DNA from: Fremontodendron californicum
Lineage: Eukaryota; Streptophyta; Magnoliopsida; Malvales; Malvaceae
Reading direction: 5' to 3'
NCBI GenBank assembly: GCA_030761205.1
Contig: JAULJL010000020.1
Coordinates: forward strand, 4,221,001-4,285,000
Length of the DNA: 64,000 bases
Positions within the stretch are counted from its first letter, which is position 1. Every line of letters begins with the position of its first letter. A program made the translations under genes and the position numbers. The notes below the pieces were generated by a model that was not told the DNA's origin, made no database searches, and was given only the letters and a program-made list of their open reading frames with translations. This document shows positions 1 through 10,080 of this stretch, piece by piece.

Positions 1-265
1 TAGTGATATGGTTTTTAGTATAACTTCAAGGGGTTACGGGTTCAAATCTCATCATTTACAAAAAAATATTTTTGAAAAAAATAATTAGAAAAATAAAAAA
101 AATAATTTTTTCTCGGTTTTTTCCGATTTTTTATTGATTGAACCGGTTTTTAGCCGGTTCGATTAAATCCGATTCTTTTACACCCATCGGACCGGATATG
201 CCACCAATTTTCGATTCAACCAATCCGACCAGTAGATCCGATCCGAGTTTTTATTCACTGATTTT
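1..265 (+). repeat. SINE-like insertion with tRNA-type promoter boxes, left end cut by window
   Basis: The stretch contains a pol III B-box-like motif GGTTCAAATCTC at 39-50. In the second copy an A-box-like TAGCTTAGTGATA at 44963-44975 precedes it by about 40 bases, the spacing seen in tRNA-derived SINEs. The remainder is AT-rich with several CCGGTT motifs. The equivalent segment is absent from the downstream flank of gene 3, so it is an insertion older than the unit 1/unit 2 duplication. Calling it a SINE is an inference from the boxes and the roughly 13-bp flanking duplication seen in unit 2. Confidence 0.45.
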
Positions 266-304
266 TATCAAACGGTAATGGGTAAGATTAAGTGTTTATG
301 GACA

Positions 305-479
305 TACTTTTTTTATTTTTTTTTTGGATAATTGTCAATTAAATTAACCAATAAGCAGAGGAGATTTCTGCTACATCAAAACTGAAAACTAGCTACTCAG
401 CTAGTTTTACATCAATAAAGAAAAATAGAGTTGCTTAAGCCCCAGTCAAAACAGAGGTTAGCATTTACTTTTTTTATTT
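305..479 (-). mobile_element. 5'-truncated LINE tail (147 bp) with 14-bp target duplication
   Basis: The 14-bp target duplication TACTTTTTTTATTT occupies 305-318 and 466-479. The 147 inserted bases (319-465) begin with a T run at 319-325, which is the poly-A tail read on the minus strand, followed by GGATAATTGTCAATT. This resembles the 3' end of the LINE remnant at about 3531-3905. Unit 2 carries the empty site, with a single copy of the 14-bp target, near 45270-45285. The insertion therefore happened after units 1 and 2 separated. Confidence 0.8.
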
Positions 480-558
480 ACCAATTAATTAAAGCAAGCA
501 AACCAAATGACACATGAAAATTTCTAAAACAAACTATATCCCCAAACAAAAAATATAT

Positions 559-572
559 GATTTATTTATTTT
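559..572 (-). promoter_or_regulatory. Candidate polyadenylation signal of gene 1
   Basis: Overlapping AATAAA hexamers on the minus strand lie about 150 bases after the stop codon of gene 1. The same sequence follows gene 2 near 45366-45378. Plant poly-A signals are loose, so this is only a plausible site. Confidence 0.35.
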
Positions 573-718
573 AATCGCAATCTATTACATGGTGGCAGTC
601 TGCCTTTGCAATATCATGCAAAGAAGATCAAATTAAAACCAAAAGTGTTACTAGAACATAAAAAAATATTTGGAATATTGGTCTTGCCAATCTGTTTTGT
701 AATAATAGGGAGCAAACT

Positions 719-2388
719 TTAAGAGGTGGCCTTCAATGTGTTCCCAATGTCAATCACAAATCGGTATTTGACATCCGCTTTGAGAAGGCGATCCATGGCA
801 GCGTTCACATAATCCATAGCTATAACTTCAATGTCTGGTTTTATGCTGTGTTTAGCTGCGAAATCAATCATCTCTTGAGTCTCCTTCATCCCTCCAATCA
901 TGCTTCCTCCTAATAACTTCCTCCCTTCCAATTTTAATGTAAAAAAGAGAGCATATATTATGACTCGAATTTAGGAATATATCTATGGAGAATTCGAGAT
1001 CTCATCTCACTCTTACGAAACATATTAATTAACAGTAGATCCTTACCTTGGAGCAAAGGAAAGGCAGGTAACTCAAGTGGTTTCTCTGGAGCACCAACAA
1101 GAACAAGCTTCCCGTGAGACTTCAACAGCCCAAGCAATGGCAGCAAAGGGTGTTGAGCAGATACCGTATCGATGATTCCATCCAATGTGCCAATGGCAGC
1201 CTAAACAGCAAATACGGAATTTAGAAACTACTATATATACACTCACAAGAATGAAGAATCCCCTCATTAATAAATTATTGAAAGAAAACCTGAAGCTGAT
1301 CTTGATCTCGGCTGACCAAAAATGAATCAGCACCAAGATTTTCCAAAGCTTCCTTCTTCTTACTAGGAGAGGTGCTGATCACTGTAACCTTGACCCCCAT
1401 AGCCTTGGCAAATTTGACTGCCACATGACCTAGTCCACCCAGTCCAACCACACCAATATGCAAACCAGGCTTATCAAGTCCATAATATCTCATTGGACTA
1501 TACACTGTAATCCCAGCGCAAAGAAGAGGAGCAGCAGCATCAAGAGGCAGGTTGTCAGGAATGCGGACGATAAAGTGTTCATCAGCAACCATAGTGTCAG
1601 AATAACCTCCATATGTAATAGTTCCATCAGAGTACTTGGCCGCATAGGTAAGTATCATTTTGGGGCAGTAGTTCTCAAGATTGTTGGTGCAGCTGTCGCA
1701 GGAATGGCATGATCCGACCATGCACCCAACTCCAACTCTATCTCCAACTTTGAACTTTTGTACCTTATTTCCCACCTCTGTCACTTCACCAACAATCTCA
1801 TGCCTGCATCCAATACGAATAGTTCAAATCTAATCTATATATTGTTTAGGTTCATCAATAAACTGTGGTGCATCATTGCATGTGCCAAATTCCTATCCAT
1901 AAAAGCTTTAAATCATATGCAGCTGAACAATAATAATTGCAACAGCCAGAGTTCTCTGTTTTCTCACTAAACGAAGCATCAAAATGCAATTGTAAACTGA
2001 TTGAAGATTTATTAAAATGAGGACTTCAATCCATGGAAATATATTGATGAATTGGGATGGGAGACATTACATACCCAGGGACAAGAGGGTAGACAGAACT
2101 GCCCCATTCATTCTTGACCATATGAACATCAGAATGGCATATCCCACAATAAAGCACCTTGAAAGCCACATCCTTCTCTCCTGTTGCCCTGCAAATCACC
2201 ATCATTTTTATCAAACAACAACAAACAAACAAAGGCCTTTGGAAGAAGATCAAACATGCACAGATTCAAAGATAGAATAATGATCAAAACCTTCTGGAAA
2301 ATTTGAAGGGAGAAAGAACACCGGAAGTGTCTCTGGCTGCCCATCCAAAAGCCTTGTTTGGGTGCTCTTCTTCTGGCAATCTTGTCAT
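719..2388 (-). CDS. Gene 1: CAD/mannitol-dehydrogenase-like Zn alcohol dehydrogenase, 361 aa, 5 exons
   Basis: Exons on the minus strand are 2291-2388, 2075-2188, 1290-1803, 1047-1200 and 719-924. They total 1086 nt, all introns are GT..AG, and the stop is TAA. The product belongs to the zinc-dependent medium-chain dehydrogenases, which interconvert aldehydes and alcohols with NADP(H), probably in the cytosol since no targeting signal is seen. Catalytic zinc ligands are C47, H72 (GHE at 71-73) and C166. Structural zinc cysteines are C103, C106, C109 and C117. The Rossmann motif GLGGLG is at 191-196, followed by STSPSKK at 214-220, which suits NADPH over NADH. Overall it looks closer to the mannitol dehydrogenase/ELI3/8-hydroxygeraniol dehydrogenase clade than to lignin CADs, but the substrate cannot be read from sequence. 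The start is the first ATG after the TATA box and gives the usual KAFGWAARD N-terminus. Length is normal for the family and no defects are seen. Confidence 0.93.
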
Positions 2389-2519
2389 TGTTGGATGTGT
2401 AATTGTTTGAACTCTTCCAAGTTTCAAAGCAAAGCAAAGCAAAGCAAATTGGTGTTCAAAAAATGATACGTAGTGTTGTAGTATGGTATGAAGTGAGAAA
2501 TAGTTCAGATCAGTTAGTT

Positions 2520-2527
2520 TATTTATA
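2520..2527 (-). promoter_or_regulatory. TATA box of gene 1
   Basis: TATAAATA on the minus strand lies about 130 bases upstream of the ATG, implying a 5' UTR of about 100 nt. That UTR holds a GCTTT pentanucleotide repeat, with one unit more than in gene 2. Confidence 0.6.
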
Positions 2528-2549
2528 GCGCAGGATTTAGGGACTATGC

Positions 2550-2557
2550 TGACGTAA
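2550..2557. promoter_or_regulatory. TGACGTAA element (bZIP-type) upstream of gene 1 TATA box
   Basis: TGACGTAA is an ACGT-core/TGACG motif of the kind bound by plant bZIP (TGA) factors. It sits about 25 bases upstream of the TATA box and is conserved in gene 2. Function is inferred from the motif only. Confidence 0.35.
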
Positions 2558-2958
2558 TGGGTGAGCTAAATAAGGATCTATCCAATATAAAACCGGAAAC
2601 TGTTTGTCAATTAAAAATCCGGTTCAATTCTTCAACTTTCTCAGCTCACCGTGTCTACCAAGAAATAGATATTTTTGGTACTTTCCGGGTTCAATTTTTC
2701 CTTACTTTTTTTTTTTTTTTTCATTCAATTTTGCAAATATAGATTTTCAATTTTCATCACTAGGTTGACTCTCTTGTTAATTGTTATGACTTATGAAGGG
2801 GAAGAGCCAAACTTTTATTTAAACAAATGCCAATCGAGTGGTATTTTTAATTTTACGACCTCAAGTATTAAAATAACTTTTATTCAAAAATTAAAACATT
2901 GTTGGTAGTAATTGATAGTAAGTGTCTCTTTTCCTTAAAATTATTGTTATAAAATATT

Positions 2959-3465
2959 GGGATAATGTGTAAATTTATCATTATATTTACGTGAGTAATT
3001 CAAATTTATCATCATATTTTAAATTTGAGAAAATAAAAAGTTCTATTAAAAACTGTTTTACAATTTTAAAAATGATATGGTGGAAGGAAAAAAATTAAAA
3101 TCCAAAATTTTCTATTTTCTTTTTTATCATAATATTTGTTTACTAAATATAATGTCACATAATCTGGTTTATTTTATTTTATTTTATTTTTTCTTAATTA
3201 ATCATGATATTTTCTACTAATATATAATATCACATCATACATTTTCAGTTGATCTTAGCATTTTTTTTCTTGTCTTTTTTTTCAATTTTTTTAATTATAA
3301 AACAAAATTTTCTACTGAATATTCTTTAATTGCTCTAAAATTTGAAGTATAATGATAAATTTGCTCCAAAATTAAAAGTACAGTGACAAAATTACACTAG
3401 TTTAAAAATTAATGGTAAATTTAGACCACTCATGTAAATAAAATGATAAACTTGTATCTTATCCC
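2959..3465. mobile_element. Mutator-type MITE with long terminal inverted repeats
   Basis: The left end (from 2959, GGGATAATGTGTAAATTTAT) and the reverse complement of the right end (from 3465, GGGATAAGATACAAGTTTAT) match imperfectly over about 55 bases. Flanks are TAAAATATT (2950-2958) and TAAAATGTT (3466-3474), a 9-bp target duplication with one mismatch, as expected for Mutator-like elements. There is no coding capacity. Unit 2 keeps only the left about 150 bp, because the 1080-bp deletion there removed the rest. Confidence 0.75.
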
Positions 3466-3530
3466 TAAAATGTTTCACATTCCATATATACATGTGCCAT
3501 ATATAGAGTTTGTTTTTTATGAAATTTTCA

Positions 3531-3905
3531 AATTTCTTTTTTGGATAAGTCAATTGTTATTATCCAAGAAGCAGTAAAAACTGCTATAAGAAATACATTC
3601 TAACCATCATATGAGGCTAACACTCAAAGAAAACAACTAGGAAACACTTAGGTTCTTAGGCTAATAAACAGCCTAACAACAACTCCTTCAATCACTAGGA
3701 TACATTTCAATACTTAAGTTCCAATTTTTTCGGAGACTTGTGTTCACTGCATCCGGAGCAATGTTCTTCATCCCCGATAATCTCATCCTAACAATCTCCT
3801 TTATGCTTCCAATGATCTCCTCCACTGTGGATTGAGACTGTGAAAAACATCTGCTGTTCCTTTCCTTCCATGTTAGATTTCACAAGGATACTTTGTTTGA
3901 TTTTT
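3531..3905 (-). pseudogene. 5'-truncated LINE reverse-transcriptase C-terminal remnant
   Basis: On the minus strand, 3870 down to about 3700 reads TWKERNSRCF, then EEIIGSIKEIV, then LRKNWNL and a stop. This is the C-terminal tail pattern common to plant LINE reverse transcriptases (WKERNxRxF). A 3' UTR and an A tail (T run near 3535-3541) follow. One in-frame stop lies just upstream of the motif and the rest of the element is missing. It lies inside the segment deleted from unit 2. Confidence 0.65.
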
Positions 3906-4190
3906 TTATATTCTTCTTACGAAATTTAAAACCTCCACCAACGATGTATAAATAATTTTTCAGCTATATAAATATATACACAACATCTTAATTAACAACA
4001 TGTCTCACACATAAAAACTATGTATAATTTATATTTGGTAGAAATAATTGATAAAAAAATTATATAAATTTAAATGATGACAATAAACAAATTATTTTAT
4101 ATATTTTTCCTGATGGTAATAAATCTTTTCTCATATAACAAAAAAAAAGCCTTAGGTATTAGCAGTTTAGCACTATTTAACCTCACAAGA

Positions 4191-4476
4191 TATGGATATA
4201 TCGCTTAATTCAAGCTCATATATAATAAAATTAGCATATATTGTCCAAAGGAGCATATTTTAATCACAAATAAGATATTTACTATTTTGGGTACATGAAA
4301 AGGCTTGAATCATTGACCAATATTTTTCTTTGTGGATTCAGTCTCTCCTTAATTAGTCTTGAAATGTCAATGTCAACTCAACTAGGATGCTCTCACCTAA
4401 TGCGTCATCAATCATCATAGTTTCTTCGTTAGCTCACCCTCCACGTCATCACAATTCATAAACCCCTTAATACGAA
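4191..4476. repeat. Dispersed block, copy 1 of 4, with TGACGTGG motif
   Basis: A block of about 285 bp beginning near CATATATTGTCCAAA and ending with CACGTCATCACAATTCAT. Related copies lie at 47922-48207, 53478-53735 and 58741-58985, all in the same orientation. On the minus strand it reads TGATGACGTGGAGGGTGAG, a TGACG/ACGT-core motif preserved in the first three copies and partly changed in the fourth. It is about 1.8 kb upstream of the gene 1 ATG. Confidence 0.6.
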
Positions 4477-4544
4477 TCTATAATAATAACTAATAATAAA
4501 AATTATCCCCATATTGAATAGAATAAAATTTGGGCTGAGCGTTC

Positions 4545-4770
4545 GATAAATTGTTCGTGAATCATTCGGTTTCTGTTCGTTTATGTTCATTTATTAAGCT
4601 AAATAAACAATCATGAACCAAATTTTTATATTCATTTATTAAACGAACGAGTTCGAACAAAAGTGTGTTCAGTTCGTTTATGTTCATGAACAAACTCGTT
4701 TATGGTTCATTTAAGGCTCGTTTATTAGATCGTTTAAAGCTCATTTAAAGCTTGTTTATGTTCGATTATA
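4545..4770. repeat. GTTCGTTTATG-type degenerate repeat
   Basis: Multiple short direct and inverted copies of GTTCGTTTATGTTC and its complement, such as AAACGAACGAGTTCGAAC. It is shared with unit 2 (about 48280-48500), where about 5% of positions differ, mostly by transitions. This looks like a methylated, decaying repeat. There is no coding content. Confidence 0.5.
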
Positions 4771-5179
4771 AATAATACTATTATTTTATATTTCATTTCA
4801 TTTATTTATAATATTTTATTTTATTAATTTATACTCAAATAATTTTATTAAAAAATATCAAAAATAAAAAATAAAACTTAGCTAATCCTATACTTACTTT
4901 TCACTCCTTGACTCTTTCATACCTTTTTCTTCCAGGCTCCAGCGGCACCCTTATTCTCAAAACCTAATTTCTACTTTTAAGTTTCATAATTTAGAATTTA
5001 AAAGTTTTGCTTTAATGACAACTCATCTTAGGTAATAATTATAATTTGAGGGTTAATTAGGGAATCTAATTAATACTTATTTTTTATGTTCATAGGACTC
5101 AAGTGGTATTTTTGAATTAGATTAGGGATAATTTCGTTCTTTTCTTTATAATAATTTCTTTTAAAAGTTTTTTTTTTAA

Positions 5180-5610
5180 TTTTTAAATGATATATTTAAA
5201 GAGATTGGTTCGCACACTGACACGCGGGTCGAATTAAGATCCATACTCGACCCGTTTGAAAAAAAATAAAAAACAAATTTATTTTAATAATTATTTTAGT
5301 TTTTTATTTTATTTTTAAATCATGTATGTAAAAGGTTGGTCCGCACGCTAACTCAAGGGTCGATTTAAGATCCTTACTCAACTCATACGAAAAAAAGTTA
5401 ATTTTTTATTATTTTAATTTTAAATGATTTATTTAAAAAGGTTAATCCGCACATTTACTCGTGAGTCGATTTAGAATTCGTACTTGATTCGTTTGGGAAA
5501 AAAATATAAAAAGTTGTATTTTATTAATTATTTTTTATTTTATTTTTAAATAATGTATTTAAAGAGGTTGGTCCCCATGTTGACTCGCGTGTAGATTTAG
5601 GATCCTTTAG
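5180..5610. repeat. Four-copy degenerate tandem repeat, about 105-130 bp per unit
   Basis: Units begin near 5186, 5318, 5424 and 5548 with AAATnATnTATnTAAA followed by GGTTGGTCCGCAC and a (G)GGTCGATTTAAGATCC block. Unit 2 carries the same array at about 48910-49345. No open frame is kept. Confidence 0.6.
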
Positions 5611-5639
5611 AAGGAGAAAAGAGAAAGAAAAAAAAAAGA

Positions 5640-6480
5640 TGAGAAAGATTTGTGCGTTCGTATCGTGTTTGTATTTTTTTCATGTTCATGTTATTTTTTT
5701 TTGTTCAAAGTATTATAAATTTATATAAATTTTTATATGTTAATAATTCATTTTATATAGATTTTGACACGTTTGTATATTTGTGTTGTGTTCATGTTAT
5801 TTTAGTGTCGTGTCGTATTTTAATTATTTTTTTTCATGTGTTCGTGTTATGTTTCAATTCATCTAAATATTTTGCATAGTTTGTCATTGTGATCCAATTT
5901 AGAAAAAAAAATTATGTATTCATGTTGTGTCTCAATTCATTCCATATTTTATATAATTTGTTATAATGATTCAATTTAGAGAAAAATTGTATATCCGTAA
6001 CATATTTATGTTAATTTATCGTGCGTTTAAAATATTATAAATTTTTACACGTTAATAATTTATTTTATGTAGATTTTGACACGTTCGTGTATTTGTGTCG
6101 TGTTCATGTTATTTTTCGTATTGTGTTTTAATTATTTTTTTATATTGTGTTTGAATCGTATAATCATGTTGTGTTCGAAATTGTCAAGTCTAATTGACAC
6201 TATTTAAATAACTCACAATTTCGTGTTGTTCGTCATCATGTTCGAGTTATTTTTTCTGTTATAATCGTATTCAAGTTATTATATATTTATATAAATTTTG
6301 ACATGTTAATAATTCGTTTTATGTAGATTTTGACACGTTCGTGTATTTTTGTCGTGTTTATGTTATTTTTGTGTCATATCGTGATATAATTATTTTTCTC
6401 ATGTTATGTTTATATCGTATAATTATGTTGTGTCTGAAATTGTCGGATGTAATTGACCATATTCAAATAACTCTCAATTT
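5640..6480 (+). repeat. Repeated TTTTGACACGTTCGTGTATTTG modules
   Basis: At least three degenerate modules each contain ATTATAAATTTATATAAATTTT, a TTAATAATTCGTTTTATGTAG block and GACACGTTCGTGTATTTGTG. The modules recur in unit 2 (about 49390-50290), near 43040-43240 and, in inverted orientation, at 57470-58620. The family is not recognised. A 75-residue frame here is low-complexity and not a gene. Confidence 0.5.
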
Positions 6481-6499
6481 TATACCAGGTGTTATATAA

Positions 6500-8464
6500 G
6501 AATATAAATTATTATTTTTCTAAATTATTATATTTACCCCTCTTGCTTTTTTATCTTTCAAATTTATTATAAAATATCAATTCAAATTCGATAACATATT
6601 CGCAATAAAATGCGAGTATTTATCTAATAAATAATAACATTGGACCCGATTTACCTAACCGTCCGTCATTCCCTATGGGAATGACAGACATCAAAATAGC
6701 CACATGTTTTTATTTTTTTATCTATCACCTGCACAACCGGTTAATATTTTGACACGAAAATTTTTTTCCCGAATGGAAGCCCAAATTACTTTAGATGAAA
6801 AGATTTTAATCTTTAAAAACAATATAGTAGCCTGAAAATAAAACCCTTTAGGGTTTACGTTCTTTGCTGCTTTTAATCATTAAAAATTTTATACCAATTC
6901 AATTTATAAATCCGGGTTCCTTTTTTTCTTTTTTTTACAAAGTTTTTTTAATCAGTTTTTTAATTTTATATAACACACGAATAATTTAGTTTTCAATTCT
7001 AATAATTAATAATAGATAAATTTTTTTCTTAATAACTAAATATTAAAATCAATTAATAGATAAAACGATTTTGAGTCTACTTGATAAAAAAATTTGAACT
7101 TATTAATATTTCTTTTATCTTATATATAAGTGTTGGATATATTGAGTCTATTTGGTAAAATAATTTCTAACTTATTAGTATTTTTCATCTTAAATAGATA
7201 TAAAAATTTTTAGTCTACTTGACATATGTGTTTTTATTGTATATAATATTCATATCATAGTTATCAAAGCCGGATCAACTAATAAATCGTTCAAAGTATC
7301 GAATCATCGAGTTAATAGTTCAATTGCTGAATTAATTGGATCAATATAAATATTTTAAAAAATTAATTATGTGATATATAATAAATTATATTTTATATAA
7401 TTTTTATACTTAAAAGTTAAAACTTATAGCGTAATATAAGTAAAAAATTATCATATAATTAAAAATATATAAAATAAGTTTAACTTACAAAATTAAATTC
7501 AAACTTTTACTATACAAATAACTCAAAAACTTTTTGTTTTTTTTGTTTACTTTGTAATTTTAAGTTTGTACTTTATTTGTAACTTATTTTTAAATTTTTT
7601 AAGTTATTCGAAATTATTTAAAATATATTATTTAATAAATTGACATGAAAACCCTTATATTTGATTAAAAAACTAAATTAATCATGATTTTAAGATTATT
7701 CTTATTAATTTATATAAATCAAATCACCTAGTTCAATAAAAATTCGATTAATTCATCGATTTAATAATTAAATTATCGGTTCACAAAAATTTAATTGAAG
7801 TTAATTGCATGAATAGTTTAATGACAAAACAAAATCGATTTCAGCACCGAATCAATTATCTCCGGTTTAACCGATTCGATCATATAATTTATTATGAAGA
7901 CATATATTACTATAAACTAAAAAAGTGTTGGACCCAACAGTAAAGACACATGCAGTGAGGTTAGGACGGAACCCAACACTAAAATATTTTACTTAAGTAG
8001 TAGTTTAGTGTACCGAGTACAAGAGTTAACCGGTTATAACTTAAAAAGGCTATTGATGGAGAAATGTCCGTAATTTCCAAAAGAAATCACGGACTGTCAG
8101 TGTAAGATTTTTCAATAACATTTGATGTATAAGTCTGACAATGAATTTTAATATTTCATTAAAAAATTAATTACTAACTTTAACCAATAATTTTTAATTC
8201 TAACCTTAACTCTTAACTCTTAATCCTTAATTATTATTCTTTAATCCGATAAATGATATCATAAAATATACTGTCAAAATATAAATTTATACATATATCA
8301 AATATAAGTCCATAACATATATCCATTACTATTCTCATTGATTTTATTTTTATCATTTATTCTAAATAATTTTTTTTTTACTAAACTTTAATATTCTTAC
8401 CTTTTTAATTAAAATTTATTTTTTATATTAAAAGCCCTAGAAGTAGAACTTCATTTTTTTTCAA

Positions 8465-8500
<36 letters not shown>

Positions 8501-9060
8501 CCCGCAAGTTAAATAAAGATAATAAATTTTAAATAAAAATAACATTTTTTTTACAAATTATTATTTATACATCTTTAATAATAAAGTTTTTAAATAATAC
8601 AAGCGAAATTAAAATATTATCACGTGCTTTATATATATATCTATTATCTATAATAATAATAATAATAATAATATATATAAAATCACGAATATGAAACTGA
8701 CGAAAATATCCATTATTATTTATTATAATACTAAATTACCGTTAGCATAATGTTTTATTATTATTATATTACGAGATTATATTTTTAATACTTTAATTAA
8801 ATTTTTTTTATAATCAATACAAACTCTTCATATTCATGTTGAATTACACTTTCACTGCAATTTAAATTATTCCAACGAGTCAATGAATAGTTTTAGTGTA
8901 ATTTTTATTTAATTGGTATTGCAGTTATATACCAATTAAAACTAAGATTTTCTACTATAAAATAGATGCATTAGTATCTCATTATTCCAACGTTTATTTG
9001 CATATCGCATGAGGTTTGTTGTTTCTTATAACATCTAATGTTTAGGGATTTGCATATTGT
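6500..9060. other. AT-rich non-genic DNA upstream of gene 1
   Basis: No coding frame, RNA gene or clear transposon end is seen. The stretch contains a short palindrome at 6661-6689 and an AAT microsatellite at 8467-8500. By eye it differs from its unit 2 copy (about 50300-52860) at only about five positions over 2.2 kb. Confidence 0.6.
8467..8500. repeat. (AAT)n microsatellite
   Basis: About eleven AAT/ATA units, followed by CCCGCAAG. The unit 2 counterpart is at 52260-52296. A second, shorter ATA run lies at 8651-8672. Confidence 0.85.
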
Positions 9061-9064
9061 ATGA

Positions 9065-9280
9065 GATTGGTCGGGTCAATTTGAGTAGGATCAATTCAAG
9101 TATTAAAAAATTTGGGTCGATTTCGGGTTCAGGTCGTTTCAAGTTTGGGTCACTTCTGGTTCGGGTCATCTCGGCTCGAATCATTTCGGGTTAGGATTGT
9201 TCGGGTTTGACACTTAGGTTCGAATCATTCTGGTTCAGGTTATTCGGATTCGAATCATTTTGGATTCAATTTATTAATTT
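9065..9280. repeat. Degenerate TTCGGGTT/GGGTCATT repeat
   Basis: Many short variants of TTCGGGTTCAGGTCATTTC in tandem, a pattern often seen in plant intergenic DNA. Shared with unit 2 at about 52865-53075. No coding content. Confidence 0.5.
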
Positions 9281-9420
9281 TTAAAATCGAATAAGATTAA
9301 ACATAAATAAATTATTTGACTGAATCAGATTTTGTTATAATTTTATTGAAAGATAAAAAAAAAAAAAATATTATTGTGTATTTGAAATCATTATCTGAAT
9401 CTATTTAAATATGGGTCCGC

Positions 9421-9448
9421 TTAACTGGTGCTTATAAGCACTGGTTAA
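9421..9448. repeat. 28-bp near-palindrome
   Basis: TTAACTGGTGCTTA is followed by TAAGCACTGGTTAA, giving a near-perfect inverted repeat. Unit 2 keeps the left arm at 53221 and has a related, separate copy (CCAGTGCTTATAGACACTG) about 130 bp further at 53355. This looks like the ends of a small decayed inverted-repeat element. Confidence 0.4.
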
Positions 9449-9505
9449 GAATTATTTATTTACCATTTCAAGAAAGTTTTTTGCATTTAATATATTACTT
9501 TTATT

Positions 9506-9537
9506 GAATTATTTATTTACCATTTCAAGAAAGTTTT
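9506..9537. repeat. 32-bp filler at a deletion junction in unit 1
   Basis: The 32 bases at 9506-9537 are an exact copy of 9449-9480, 57 bp upstream. They sit exactly where unit 1 lacks about 1.49 kb present in unit 2 (about 53305-54789). Such locally templated filler is typical of end-joining repair with template switching. Confidence 0.75.
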
Positions 9538-10080
9538 CCGATTTTGGTACCGGCCGGTACGAGCCTGTACCGATCTGTATCTATCAATATCGGTCAGTAC
9601 CGGTTTGTACAAGATTTTGATTTTTTTAATTTTTTATTTAAAAATTCACTTATTTGAATTTTTAAACCATTTTCAATAGTTTTTATGTCATTATCATTTT
9701 TATTTTTTTTCATAATTATATTTAAATATATTTAAATATATATATTCATTAAATTAGGTTATTGAACATAATTAATAATCATTTAATTTTTTTAAACATT
9801 TTAATATTTATTTTACTAAAAATTTTAGATATTAAATATTTAAAATTTATATTTGTATAAATATATATATATATACATGTAATGGATATATATTTGCATG
9901 TATATATAATATATATATTTTATTAAAAAACTTGAAAATAGTATATATATATATATATATGAAAAATTATTTTAAAAATGTCGGTAAACCCGAAACGGTA
10001 CGCCGAAAAACATCGGAACCGATATGTATCAGTACCAGAACAAAAAGTGTACGTCCACCGATACGGTACTGACTACCTTG
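9538..10080. mobile_element. hAT-type MITE, left end deleted (family copy 1)
   Basis: This is the same element as 54714-55351. It retains the right part and right terminus (ACTGACTACCTTG) followed by ATTAGCAT at 10081-10088. The left about 75 bp, including the left inverted repeat, was lost in the unit 1 deletion. Confidence 0.75.

Noticed and set aside
1458..1712. Plus-strand frames opposite gene 1 (also 46265-46519 and 62891-63145)
   Set aside because: They are antisense shadows of the long CAD exon 3, with no independent support.
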